From an uncultured Litoreibacter sp. (lineage in GTDB: Bacteria > Pseudomonadota > Alphaproteobacteria > Rhodobacterales > Rhodobacteraceae): a DNA stretch of 64,000 nt. Location of the stretch: NCBI GenBank assembly GCA_947493265.1, contig CANLQL010000004.1, positions 682,001-746,000 of the forward strand. The letters run 5' to 3'. Both the position numbers and the translations under genes were made by a program. This document shows, one piece after another, positions 1 through 7,314 of this stretch (its first letter is position 1; each line of letters begins with the position of its first letter). The notes under the pieces were generated by a model that was not told the DNA's origin, searched no databases, and saw nothing but the letters and a program-made list of their open reading frames with translations.

Positions 1-104
1 AGCTGCGCCATACCCTTCGGGAAACGCGCCAGATTGGCTTCGCTGCGCACCGTGGCAAAGCTTTGTGCGTAGATTGCCTTTGGGTCTTTCTCGTAAGGTC
101 TCAA
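1..104 (-). CDS. cobH: Precorrin-8X methylmutase, N-terminal fragment (cut by window edge)
   Basis: Reading leftward from a TTG at 102-104, the codons give RPYEKDPKAIYAQSFATV and continue off the window. This matches the N-terminus of CobH/CbiC (Y-E-K-D-P-x-A-I-Y followed by S-F-A-x-x-R-x-E-A). CobH moves a methyl group from C-11 to C-12 of the corrin ring, giving hydrogenobyrinate. No ATG or GTG lies in frame just upstream, so TTG is the inferred start; its ribosome-binding site is weak. It lies 61 bp downstream of cbiX on the same strand, consistent with a cobalamin operon. Only about 34 residues are visible. Confidence 0.75.
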   Translation of the reverse strand, partial: MRPYEKDPKAIYAQSFATVRSEANLARFPKGMAQ

Positions 105-129
105 CGTTTGTCTTTCGATCTGTTGGCGG

Positions 130-160
130 AGCCTCCGGCGGGAGGTATTTTAGCAAGAAT
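130..160. repeat. Short hairpin element of a type I remember from Rhodobacteraceae intergenic regions
   Basis: CCTCC (132-136) and GGAGG (141-145) form a 5-bp stem with a GGCG loop, followed by TATTTTAGCAAGAATAA. From memory, near-identical GCCTCCGGCGGGAG-TATTT strings recur between genes in many Rhodobacteraceae genomes. There is only one copy in this window, so the repeat status cannot be shown here. It sits between cbiX and cobH and might end or process the transcript. Confidence 0.4.
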
Positions 161-165
161 AAGTT

Positions 166-1392
166 TCAGGATTTGCGCGCACTTTCTGGCCCAAGCGGAT
201 GCTTGGCGTGTGGGTATTCCGGATGCGCGTGATCGTGATGATGGTCGTGGTGGTGATGGTCATGATCACCATGGTGATGATGGTGGTGGTGATCCGCGGC
301 TTCGAGACGGCACATGCCTGTGCAGAAGGTATCACAAAGCACGCAGTCTGCGACGTTTGATCCAGGCGCGTTTGCGCCTTGTCCTTCAACATGGTGATGA
401 TGGGATTCCTGAACCGCGCCAACTTCGGCCTCAAAGCCAAGGACTTGGGTACGGTATTTGCACAGAACACAGGTCGGAGGGGGCACTTCGGCAAAGGCAG
501 GGTGATCCCGGCCCTTTTCGGCGGCAATTGCCGCGCGCTGTGCAGGTGTGATTGACTGGGTGCCTTCTCCTTCGATTGCCAGAACCTGTGTGCGGTACTG
601 GCAAATGCCGCAGTTCGGTGGCGGGGTCGCGCTTAGCTGTTCAGTGATGCGTTCCGCGAAGGTCTCCAGCACCTTTTCATGGTCATTGAGGTAACCTGCT
701 TTTACGAATTGAGTTTCCGGATGTTCGGCCGCGACCTGGTCAGTGAAACCGTAGATCCGGTCGATAAGAATACCCGTGAACAGAAAATAGGGGAACACGA
801 CAACACGCTTGTAGCCCAGCTTGGCGACGTGCTGCAGGCAAGGCTCCACCAAGGGAAACGTAACGCCGGAATAGCCGGTTTCGACCCATCCTGTACCGAG
901 GCCTTCATGAAGCATCCGGGCAATTTTGGCGACATTGCCATTTGCATCAGGATCAGAGGCCCCGCGCCCGATCACAACCAGGCACACGTCTTCATTGGGA
1001 AGCGGCCCGAGGTCTGCGTTTGCTTTGTCCAGTGCATCTTGAATTCGGGCTCCGGCCGCGGCGATCATTTTTGGGTCCACGCCCAATTCGCGGCCATAGC
1101 TGACTTCCAACCCATGTTTTGCTGCGTATGTGTTCAAAACCGTCGGAATGTCATTCTTTGCGTGCATCGCGGCAAAAAGCATGCCCGGAACAGCAAGGAT
1201 TTTATCGCAGCCCTGCTCGCGAAGTTTGTCCAGACCGTCGCGGATGACTGGGTTTGCAAATTCAAGATAGCCGTATTCGACCGGCCAATCGGGCAAAAGA
1301 GCAGGCAGTTTTTCGGCCAGTACCGAGAATTCGTCCACGGCAGCCTGGCTTCGGGACCCGTGGCCACAAATCATGACACCGATTTTGCTCAT
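166..1392 (-). CDS. cbiX: Sirohydrochlorin cobaltochelatase CbiX with Cys-pair and poly-His C-terminal extension
   Basis: 408 residues. The first ~255 form two CbiX chelatase repeats; His11 (GHGSR) and His77 (AAMHAKNDIP) are the expected metal-handling histidines. The enzyme inserts cobalt into sirohydrochlorin in cobalamin synthesis. The extension holds C261xxC264 and C308xxC311, each followed by the repeated YRTQVL, then C350xxC353 and C357/C361, and finally a run of about 20 His and Asp residues (368-390). In known CbiX proteins such tails carry an Fe-S cluster and bind metal. The ATG overlaps the stop of the upstream small gene by 4 bp, so the two are translationally coupled. cobH follows. 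Confidence 0.92.
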   Translation of the reverse strand: MSKIGVMICGHGSRSQAAVDEFSVLAEKLPALLPDWPVEYGYLEFANPVIRDGLDKLREQGCDKILAVPGMLFAAMHAKNDIPTVLNTYAAKHGLEVSYGRELGVDPKMIAAAGARIQDALDKANADLGPLPNEDVCLVVIGRGASDPDANGNVAKIARMLHEGLGTGWVETGYSGVTFPLVEPCLQHVAKLGYKRVVVFPYFLFTGILIDRIYGFTDQVAAEHPETQFVKAGYLNDHEKVLETFAERITEQLSATPPPNCGICQYRTQVLAIEGEGTQSITPAQRAAIAAEKGRDHPAFAEVPPPTCVLCKYRTQVLGFEAEVGAVQESHHHHVEGQGANAPGSNVADCVLCDTFCTGMCRLEAADHHHHHHHGDHDHHHHDHHHDHAHPEYPHAKHPLGPESARKS

Positions 1393-1607
1393 GCGGATTC
1401 CTCCTCAGGCTCCACCTCGTCTGTTGTGTCTTCCTCAGTTTTCGGTTTTCCCTTGATCGCGCCCCAAATTGAAATGGCAGCCGCGACACCGATTGCAGCT
1501 CCGGCAACCCAATGATCATGGCCTGCGAGCTCCCCGAGATGTCCGACATGGGCTTGGACCATTGTCGGGCCGAAACAGATAACGCTGAGTGTTGCCAGGA
1601 ATTTCAT
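1389..1607 (-). CDS. Small exported or membrane protein upstream of cbiX
   Basis: 72 residues. An N-terminal signal-like segment (MKFLATLSVICFGPTMVQA) precedes a His-containing stretch (HVGHLGELAGHDHW), one hydrophobic helix (about residues 33-50) and an acidic, lysine-containing tail. It resembles small DUF6732-type proteins of Rhodobacteraceae. A GGAG ribosome-binding site precedes the ATG, and the stop overlaps the cbiX start by 4 bp. Its placement and histidines suggest a role in metal supply, perhaps cobalt, but this is inference. Confidence 0.7.
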   Translation of the reverse strand: MKFLATLSVICFGPTMVQAHVGHLGELAGHDHWVAGAAIGVAAAISIWGAIKGKPKTEEDTTDEVEPEEESA

Positions 1608-1915
1608 ATCGGTGCCTTCTCCATCTTAGTGCAAGAGAAGTCGGGCAAGCCAAGCCTGCCATCGCATGACGATGCCGTGGTACAACCCCCTGATTGGGTC
1701 GATTGCGTTCGCGGCCAACCTCTCTGGCCCGCTGGGCGGGCCTCGTCTGGGATGGGTATATTCCTTGGGCGAATAAGCCGCAATGGGGGAAGCGAAGCGC
1801 ATGCTGCCAAAAACGACACGCACTTATTTGTGCACAGCTTCTGCGCGTTGGCTTTCGTGTCGGGTCAGCTACATCTTGGTTGAACGGCACTGACGCACAG
1901 GATGGAGTAGCACGA
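1608..1915. other. 308-bp divergent intergenic region with two hairpins, no gene recognised
   Basis: It separates the minus-strand cbiX operon from the plus-strand hydroquinone reductase and must hold promoters for both. Two stems are visible: 1644-1660 (7-bp arms GGCAAGC/GCCTGCC, one G-U pair as minus-strand RNA) and 1726-1742 (perfect 7-bp arms GGCCCGC/GCGGGCC with a TGG loop). No cobalamin-riboswitch core (GCCACTG and B12 box) was found on either strand. Open frames here look like non-coding shadows. Confidence 0.5.
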
Positions 1916-2887
1916 ATGGGACTATTGGTAGACGGCAAATGGCAGGACAAATGGTACGATACATCCTCCAACGACGGCGCGTTCAAACGCAGCGAGGCCA
2001 AGTTCCGCAACTGGATCACGGCTGATGGCAACGCAGGAATTTCCGGCGAAGGTGGCTTTAAAGCCGAACCTGATCGATATCACCTTTATGTCTCATACGC
2101 CTGTCCTTGGGCGCATCGGACCCTGATATTTCGCAAGCTGAAAGGATTGGAAAAGCTGATTTCCGTATCCGCTGTTCATCCCGACATGTTGGAAAATGGA
2201 TGGACGTTCAAAACCGATGATTTCGGCGCAACTGGCGACGACCTTTACGGTCTGGAGTTCGCTCGCGACATCTACTTGAAGGCTGAGCCGACTATGACAG
2301 GCCGCGTCACAGTGCCGATCCTGTGGGACAAAGAGCGGGAGACGATCGTGTCAAACGAAAGCTCCGAGATCATTCGGATGTTCAATTCTGAGTTTGACGA
2401 AATCACCGGCAATTCGATGGATTTTTGGCCATCAGATCTGCGAGACGAAATCGACGAGGTCAACGCGCGCGTCTATTCATCCGTAAACAACGGCGTCTAC
2501 AAGTCAGGGTTTGCGACGACGCAATCAGCCTATGACAAAGCAGTCGGCGAATTGTTCGAATGTCTGGATTGGCTTGATGACCGACTGGCAGATAGTCGCT
2601 ACCTTATGGGGTCACGCATAACTGAGGCTGATTGGCGCCTGTTCACAACGCTGGTGCGATTTGATCCTGTTTACCACCTGCATTTCAAATGCAATCGCAA
2701 GCGGATCATCGATTACGAAAACCTGTGGGGGTATGCACGAGAATTGTACAATTGGCCGGGTGTCGCAGGGACGGTTAATTTTGACCATATCGTGCGCCAC
2801 TACCACTACAGTCACGAGTCGATTAACCCACACCGGATCATTCCGATCAATCCTGTGTTGGATTGGTCTGCGCCGCATGGGCGGTGA
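1916..2887 (+). CDS. yqjG: Glutathionyl-hydroquinone reductase (GST xi class, YqjG/ECM4 family)
   Basis: 323 residues. The CPWAHR motif with catalytic Cys63 (YVSYACPWAHRT) is diagnostic of the xi-class GSTs, which reduce S-glutathionyl-hydroquinones to free hydroquinones using glutathione. The thioredoxin-like half spans about 50-160 and the helical C-terminal half includes W-R-L-F-T-T-L-V-R-F-D and the family's Tyr-rich end (HYHYSHESINP). The ATG at 1916 has GGATGGAG upstream and matches the family N-terminus (MGLLVDGKWQ). An in-frame extension back to 1694 lacks family similarity and was left out. Cytoplasmic; it stands alone. Confidence 0.93.
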   Translation: MGLLVDGKWQDKWYDTSSNDGAFKRSEAKFRNWITADGNAGISGEGGFKAEPDRYHLYVSYACPWAHRTLIFRKLKGLEKLISVSAVHPDMLENGWTFKTDDFGATGDDLYGLEFARDIYLKAEPTMTGRVTVPILWDKERETIVSNESSEIIRMFNSEFDEITGNSMDFWPSDLRDEIDEVNARVYSSVNNGVYKSGFATTQSAYDKAVGELFECLDWLDDRLADSRYLMGSRITEADWRLFTTLVRFDPVYHLHFKCNRKRIIDYENLWGYARELYNWPGVAGTVNFDHIVRHYHYSHESINPHRIIPINPVLDWSAPHGR

Positions 2888-2903
2888 CGCCCATGCAGGT
2901 TTC

Positions 2904-3260
2904 TTAACGGCTGTGATAATCTGCCAACGCGGCGAGATCGCCAGGTGGCGTTCCTTTGGGAACCAAGGCACACGCGTTTGAGATGAAGCTGAAGATCGAT
3001 CCATCTGAAAAGAAACTATTGCTGGTTACGAAGATCACCTTTGTGTCCGGCAATCTGTAGTTTGCATAATCAGCAACTGCCAGCGCGCTGCCAGCGGTCA
3101 AATTCAGATTAACGATCAACACATCAAACGTATCTGACTGCATCGCTTCAACCGCTTGAAGTTGCGATTGTACGACATCCGCAGATAGCCCAACACGGCG
3201 AATATGATCAGCCCAGAGTCCCCCCAAGCCGGCATCGTTCTCTACAATTAGTACGTTCAT
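2904..3260 (-). CDS. Single-domain receiver-like protein lacking the phospho-acceptor Asp
   Basis: 118 residues, a lone receiver fold. The usual acidic pair is E7/N8 (VLIVENDA), and the phospho-acceptor position, normally Asp in D-x-x-x-x-D, is Asn51 (DVLIVNLNL). The switch Thr (T79, FVTSNSF) and the conserved Lys (K102) remain. It probably cannot be phosphorylated in the normal way and may act as a protein-binding module. No kinase or output gene adjoins it; it converges with the hydroquinone reductase (16 bp between stops). I recall similar receivers in other roseobacters, but the function is unknown. Confidence 0.8.
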   Translation of the reverse strand: MNVLIVENDAGLGGLWADHIRRVGLSADVVQSQLQAVEAMQSDTFDVLIVNLNLTAGSALAVADYANYRLPDTKVIFVTSNSFFSDGSIFSFISNACALVPKGTPPGDLAALADYHSR

Positions 3261-3470
3261 TTTAATTCCGACCTTTCGAGTGAAAGTGTGGCCGGTACGC
3301 TTCCCAGTCCTATTTACAGCTATGTTTCTGAGCCTGTAGTCCTAATAGAAGGTTAACGGGCACGTAAAGAATCTGAACTTTTGGTAAATTTGATCGATTT
3401 GAGCGGGACCTTGCTTGTTTTGGGAAATTCGGATTGATAGGCAATCGGATACGACCGCCTGAGGGACCCA

Positions 3471-3851
3471 ATGCGCAGTATAATTACCATTTGCGACACC
3501 TGTAAACGTGACGATTGGGAGGAGCGCGGCATCTCCCAAACTGATGGTGAACACTTTGCCGAGTTGATTGAGGCGGCAGCCAAAGGTTCTGAACATGTGG
3601 ACACGAGGCGTCATTCTTGCCTGATGGGGTGCGCCCGAGGGTGCAACATCGCGCTTCAAGCTGCTGGAAAGCTAAACTACACATTGGGTGAGTTTGAGCC
3701 CAGCAAAGAAGCTGCGGATGCAATTGTGGAATACGCGTCGATGCACGCCCAAAGCGAAACCGGAACAGTTCCATACCGGCAGTGGCCGCAGCCGATCAAA
3801 GGGCATTTTGTGACACGGCATCCACCTTTGCCTGACCCTAATCAGTCATGA
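3471..3851 (+). CDS. DUF1636 Cys-rich protein linked to cobalamin genes
   Basis: 126 residues. Cys8, Cys11 (CDTC), Cys50, Cys54 and Cys58 (CLMGCARGC) suggest a metal or Fe-S site of the DUF1636 family (ferredoxin-like metal-binding proteins). Members often sit with cobalamin biosynthesis genes; here the stop overlaps the cobC start by 4 bp (ATGA). Biochemical role unknown; cobalt or electron delivery is a guess from context. No riboswitch was seen in the 210 bp upstream. Confidence 0.82.
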   Translation: MRSIITICDTCKRDDWEERGISQTDGEHFAELIEAAAKGSEHVDTRRHSCLMGCARGCNIALQAAGKLNYTLGEFEPSKEAADAIVEYASMHAQSETGTVPYRQWPQPIKGHFVTRHPPLPDPNQS

Positions 3852-4789
3852 CACCCGCACGCGACCACGGTGGTGGCTTGGACGCTGCGATTGCCCAATA
3901 TGGCGGACACCGTAGCGACTGGCTGGATCTTTCCACAGGCATCAATCCCGAACCCTATCCTTTGGGTCAAATCAATGCGGCTGCCTGGACCGACCTGCCC
4001 GACCAAAATGCGTTCGACAAATTGGAGAAGGCTGCGCGCGGGTTTTGGAACATCCCCGACAATGCCGCGGTAATTGCTGCCCCGGGTGCCTCGGCATTGA
4101 TTGCTAGAATGCCGGAGTTGAGCGATCAGAATGCCGCCTTCATTCCCGGGCCGACCTATAACGAACATGCTGCCGCGTTTCGCGCCGCTGAACGGCATGT
4201 CAGCGAAACTGACCGCGCGTGTCCTATTCACGTCTATGTCCATCCAAATAACCCGGACGGGCAGATTTTGGGGGCGTCAGATTTTTCGGGCGCGAGCTTC
4301 ACGGTCATCGATGAAAGTTTTTGTGACGTCATACCAGAGCGTAGCCACACCAACCTGTCATCACAGGACGGGGTGGTGATCCTGAAAAGTTTTGGGAAAT
4401 TCTGGGGTTTGGCGGGTCTCAGGCTTGGATTTGCAATTGGATCGGAGCGGACTTTGACCCGGATGAAAGACCTAATTGGCCCTTGGGCCGTATCAGGGCC
4501 CGCGCTGCAGGTTGGCGCACAAGCGTTGGAAGACCATAACTGGGCTACGGCCACGCGGTCCCGTTTGGCGAAGGACGCGAAACGGCTTGATGACCTGATG
4601 CAGACTCATGGAAAATACGTTGGCGGTACGGATTTATACCGGCTCTATGATGTCGGTGATGCCAAAGCGTTCCAGAACCGGCTTGCGCAAAACCACATCT
4701 GGTCCCGAACTTTTCCGTATTCAGAAACCTGGCTACGTTTGGGACTTCCTGCCGCTGACCGCTGGGCGCAACTCGAAGCCGCATTATGA
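3848..4789 (+). CDS. cobC: L-threonine-O-3-phosphate decarboxylase (CobC/CobD type)
   Basis: 313 residues, fold-type I PLP enzyme of the histidinol-phosphate aminotransferase-like group. Lys184 in KSFGKFWGLAGLRLGF is the PLP lysine, with Asp155 (VIDESF) and Arg192. Together with the next gene it provides the (R)-1-amino-2-propanol (phosphate) arm attached to adenosylcobyric acid. The N-terminus DHGGGLDAAIAQYGG is typical of alphaproteobacterial CobC. Both ends overlap neighbours by 4 bp, so DUF1636-cobC-cbiB form one unit. Confidence 0.92.
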   Translation: MTPARDHGGGLDAAIAQYGGHRSDWLDLSTGINPEPYPLGQINAAAWTDLPDQNAFDKLEKAARGFWNIPDNAAVIAAPGASALIARMPELSDQNAAFIPGPTYNEHAAAFRAAERHVSETDRACPIHVYVHPNNPDGQILGASDFSGASFTVIDESFCDVIPERSHTNLSSQDGVVILKSFGKFWGLAGLRLGFAIGSERTLTRMKDLIGPWAVSGPALQVGAQALEDHNWATATRSRLAKDAKRLDDLMQTHGKYVGGTDLYRLYDVGDAKAFQNRLAQNHIWSRTFPYSETWLRLGLPAADRWAQLEAAL

Positions 4790-5688
4790 GCTTGATCCTC
4801 GCCATGTTGCTGGATGCCGCGCTTGGGGAGCCGAAATGGCTCTATGATCGCGTTCCGCATCCTGCTGTTTTGATGGGCCGGGTGATCGCTTGGAGCGATA
4901 AGCGCTTTAACACAGGCCCATCGCGGCAGGTCGCCGGGGTCGCTGTCATTGCAGTGCTCGTGATAGGCGCGTGGTGGCTGGGTCATTTCCTTCGAAGCCT
5001 TCCGTTCGGCCAATTGATTGAAATTGTCCTCGCCGCGATTCTTCTGGCGCAACGGTCTTTGGTAGACCACGTCGCAGATGTTGCTAAGGGGCTGCGCATC
5101 TCACTGGCGGAGGGGCGAAAAATGGTCGCCCGGATCGTCGGGCGGGACACATCTGCTATGGATGATGCTGCCGTTGCCCGCGGAGCGATTGAAAGCGCCG
5201 CCGAAAATCTTTCGGATGGCGTTATCGCCCCAGCGTTCTGGTTTTTCCTGCTCGGCCTTCCTGGTATCCTTGCCTATAAAATCATTAACACTGCCGACAG
5301 CATGATTGGGTATAAAACACCGCGCCATCAGGAATTTGGATGGGCTGCGGCCCGGCTTGATGATCTGGTCAATTGGGTTCCGGCCCGGCTCACGGCGGTG
5401 CTGATCATAGTCAGTCATTGGCGGTTCGATGTTTGGGATATCGTGATCAAAGATTCCGGTCTGCACAGATCGCCAAATGCGGGATGGCCCGAAGCTGCAA
5501 TGGCAGGTGTTTTGGGGGTCTCCCTCAGTGGACCGCGTAGCTATGACGGAACCGTTCGTCAGGAACCATTCGTTCATGAAGCTGGACGGGCACCCGGACC
5601 TGACGACATAGACGCCGCTGTTTCTGCCCTTTGGCGTGCATGGGTTTTGACACTGCTTCTGGTCATAGGGCTGGGCTGGGTGATATAG
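4786..5688 (+). CDS. cbiB: Adenosylcobinamide-phosphate synthase CbiB/CobD
   Basis: 300 residues, polytopic inner-membrane protein. Family motifs seen: LDAALGEPKWLYDRVPHPAV at the N-terminus, GRDTSAMDDAAVARGAIESA, AENLSDGVIAPAFWF, and KIINTADSMIGYK. It joins adenosylcobyric acid to aminopropanol (phosphate) to give adenosylcobinamide (phosphate). The ATG overlaps the cobC stop (ATGA), placing it in the same operon. Length is near normal (about 310). Confidence 0.94.
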   Translation: MSLILAMLLDAALGEPKWLYDRVPHPAVLMGRVIAWSDKRFNTGPSRQVAGVAVIAVLVIGAWWLGHFLRSLPFGQLIEIVLAAILLAQRSLVDHVADVAKGLRISLAEGRKMVARIVGRDTSAMDDAAVARGAIESAAENLSDGVIAPAFWFFLLGLPGILAYKIINTADSMIGYKTPRHQEFGWAAARLDDLVNWVPARLTAVLIIVSHWRFDVWDIVIKDSGLHRSPNAGWPEAAMAGVLGVSLSGPRSYDGTVRQEPFVHEAGRAPGPDDIDAAVSALWRAWVLTLLLVIGLGWVI

Positions 5689-5715
5689 CTGCCAAAAGTC
5701 ACATGGAGACCTGAT

Positions 5716-6888
5716 ATGCGCCTGCTACCCCTCACCCTTTGCTTGATGATGGCCCCCGTTCTGGCCAGCGCGCAGGTCGCATGCGGCGGCTCATTCTCCG
5801 GTTTTGTCGGCAAGATGAAGGCGGCAGCGGTCGCACAAGGCCATTCCAAAGCGTCCGTTGACCAGTTTTTCAATGGCGTTTCCCTGGATGGGCGCACGCT
5901 TAAGGCGGACCGATCCCAAGGTGTTTTCAAACGTGATTTCATCGATTTTTCCCGGCGGATCATCAGCCAGAACCGGATCGACAATGGCAAACGCAATGCA
6001 AAAAAGTACGCCCGCGTTTTTGACCGGGTGGAGCGGGACTACGGCGTATCGCGCGGAGTCCTGTTAGCCTTTTGGGCGTTGGAGACAGACTACGGCGCGG
6101 TGCAAGGCGACTTCAACACGCTGAATTCACTGGTCACGCTGGCGCATGATTGCCGACGTCCTGATCTGTTCCGCCCGCAGGTTTTTGCGGCACTGGAATT
6201 GTTCGAGAAGGGCAATTTTGATCCTCGTCGAACGCAAGGTGCATGGGCCGGTGAAATCGGCATGGTGCAAATGCTGCCAGAAGATATTCTGCGGAATGGC
6301 GTCGACGGTGACGGCGACGGAAAAGTCAGCCTCAAAACATCGCCCCCAGATGCGTTGTTGTCAGGGGCCAAAATGTTGTCCGGTCTGGGTTGGCAGAAAG
6401 GCCAGCCATGGATGCAGGAAATCAGCGTTCCTGCTGATCTGGATTGGACAAAAACCGGTCTGGACAAGTCCTACCCGGTATCCGATTGGGCAAAATGGGG
6501 TGTAAAGCCACGCTCCGGGAAGTTTCAATCAAACGCGAAAGCTTCAGTTCTGCTGCCCATGGGGCGCAAAGGGCCCGCGTTTTTGGCTTACCCGAATTAC
6601 CATGTCTATTTCGAATGGAACAAAAGCTTCGTCTACGTGACCACCGCCGCATATTTCGCCACACGGCTTACGGGGGCACCGGTCTATAACGCAGGCAATC
6701 CTGATCCGGGTCTCAAAGACGCCAACATGAAGTCGTTGCAGAAGAAATTGGCCAATCGTGGCCATGACGTCGGCAAAATCGATGGCATTCTGGGTGCGAA
6801 AACACGTGCGGCGGTTCAAAAGGAACAAGCCCGCCTTGGTATGCCTGCGGACGCTTGGCCAACGCGCGCGCTGCTTTCCAAGCTCTGA
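5716..6888 (+). CDS. Lytic murein transglycosylase (MltB-like, SLT_2) with C-terminal peptidoglycan-binding domain
   Basis: 390 residues. A signal peptide ends near ASAQ (residues 17-20). The SLT_2/MltB catalytic domain covers about 25-320, with the catalytic Glu at E123 (FWALETDYG) and the downstream AGEIGMVQMLP segment. A PG_binding_1 domain is at the end (DVGKIDGILGAKTRAAV). It cleaves the MurNAc-GlcNAc bond to form 1,6-anhydro-muropeptides in the periplasm. No lipobox Cys is evident, so it is probably soluble. It begins 27 bp after cbiB. Confidence 0.92.
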   Translation: MRLLPLTLCLMMAPVLASAQVACGGSFSGFVGKMKAAAVAQGHSKASVDQFFNGVSLDGRTLKADRSQGVFKRDFIDFSRRIISQNRIDNGKRNAKKYARVFDRVERDYGVSRGVLLAFWALETDYGAVQGDFNTLNSLVTLAHDCRRPDLFRPQVFAALELFEKGNFDPRRTQGAWAGEIGMVQMLPEDILRNGVDGDGDGKVSLKTSPPDALLSGAKMLSGLGWQKGQPWMQEISVPADLDWTKTGLDKSYPVSDWAKWGVKPRSGKFQSNAKASVLLPMGRKGPAFLAYPNYHVYFEWNKSFVYVTTAAYFATRLTGAPVYNAGNPDPGLKDANMKSLQKKLANRGHDVGKIDGILGAKTRAAVQKEQARLGMPADAWPTRALLSKL

Positions 6889-6891
6889 GTT

Positions 6892-7314
6892 ATGGTCCGG
6901 GTCAATGATCAGATTACCCTGGAGCCGTGGGAGCTTTCGGAAAGCTTCACCACGGCACAAGGACCCGGCGGACAGAACGTCAACAAAGTTGCAACTGCGG
7001 TTGAGCTGCGGTTCGAGGCAGCACGCAGCCCAAACTTGCCCGAACCGGTGAAAGCCCGGCTGAAACGGCTCGCGGGACGGAAGTGGACAACCGATGGCGC
7101 ACTGATCATCACAGCCCAAGAAACCCGATCGCAATTGCGCAACCGGGAAATCGCAGAGAAAAAGCTGGTAGAGCTGATTTTGAAAGCCTTGGAAGTGCCG
7201 AAGAAACGATTGAAAACGCGGCCGACCCTCGGGTCTCAACGGCGAAGAATCGCAGCGAAGAAACAACGCGGCGAGGTAAAGTCACTGCGCGGAAAAGTCA
7301 GCAATGACGAGTGA
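6892..7314 (+). CDS. arfB: Alternative ribosome-rescue peptidyl-tRNA hydrolase ArfB
   Basis: 140 residues. GPGGQNVNK carries the catalytic GGQ (residues 26-28) of class I release factors and lacks the codon-recognition domains. The basic tail (KKRLKTRPTLGSQRRRIAAKKQRGEVK) is the segment that enters the empty mRNA channel in ArfB/YaeJ. It frees stalled ribosomes. It lies 3 bp after the transglycosylase and overlaps the next start by 11 bp. Confidence 0.95.
   Translation: MVRVNDQITLEPWELSESFTTAQGPGGQNVNKVATAVELRFEAARSPNLPEPVKARLKRLAGRKWTTDGALIITAQETRSQLRNREIAEKKLVELILKALEVPKKRLKTRPTLGSQRRRIAAKKQRGEVKSLRGKVSNDE

Noticed and set aside
229-291. CAT/GAT-rich stretch as a CRISPR or satellite repeat
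   Set aside because: It simply encodes the His/Asp run of CbiX; there are no spacers or regular units.
679-1515. 278-codon open frame antisense to cbiX
   Set aside because: Lies fully opposite cbiX and its small partner; composition is typical of a complementary-strand shadow.
1608-1915. Cobalamin riboswitch upstream of cbiX
   Set aside because: The conserved GCCACTG core and B12 box are missing on both strands.
3261-3470. Cobalamin riboswitch upstream of DUF1636-cobC-cbiB
   Set aside because: No B12-box or core elements in the 210 bp.
6544-7266. 240-codon minus-strand frame over mltB-like and arfB
   Set aside because: Opposes two well-supported genes with clear motifs; no family likeness.
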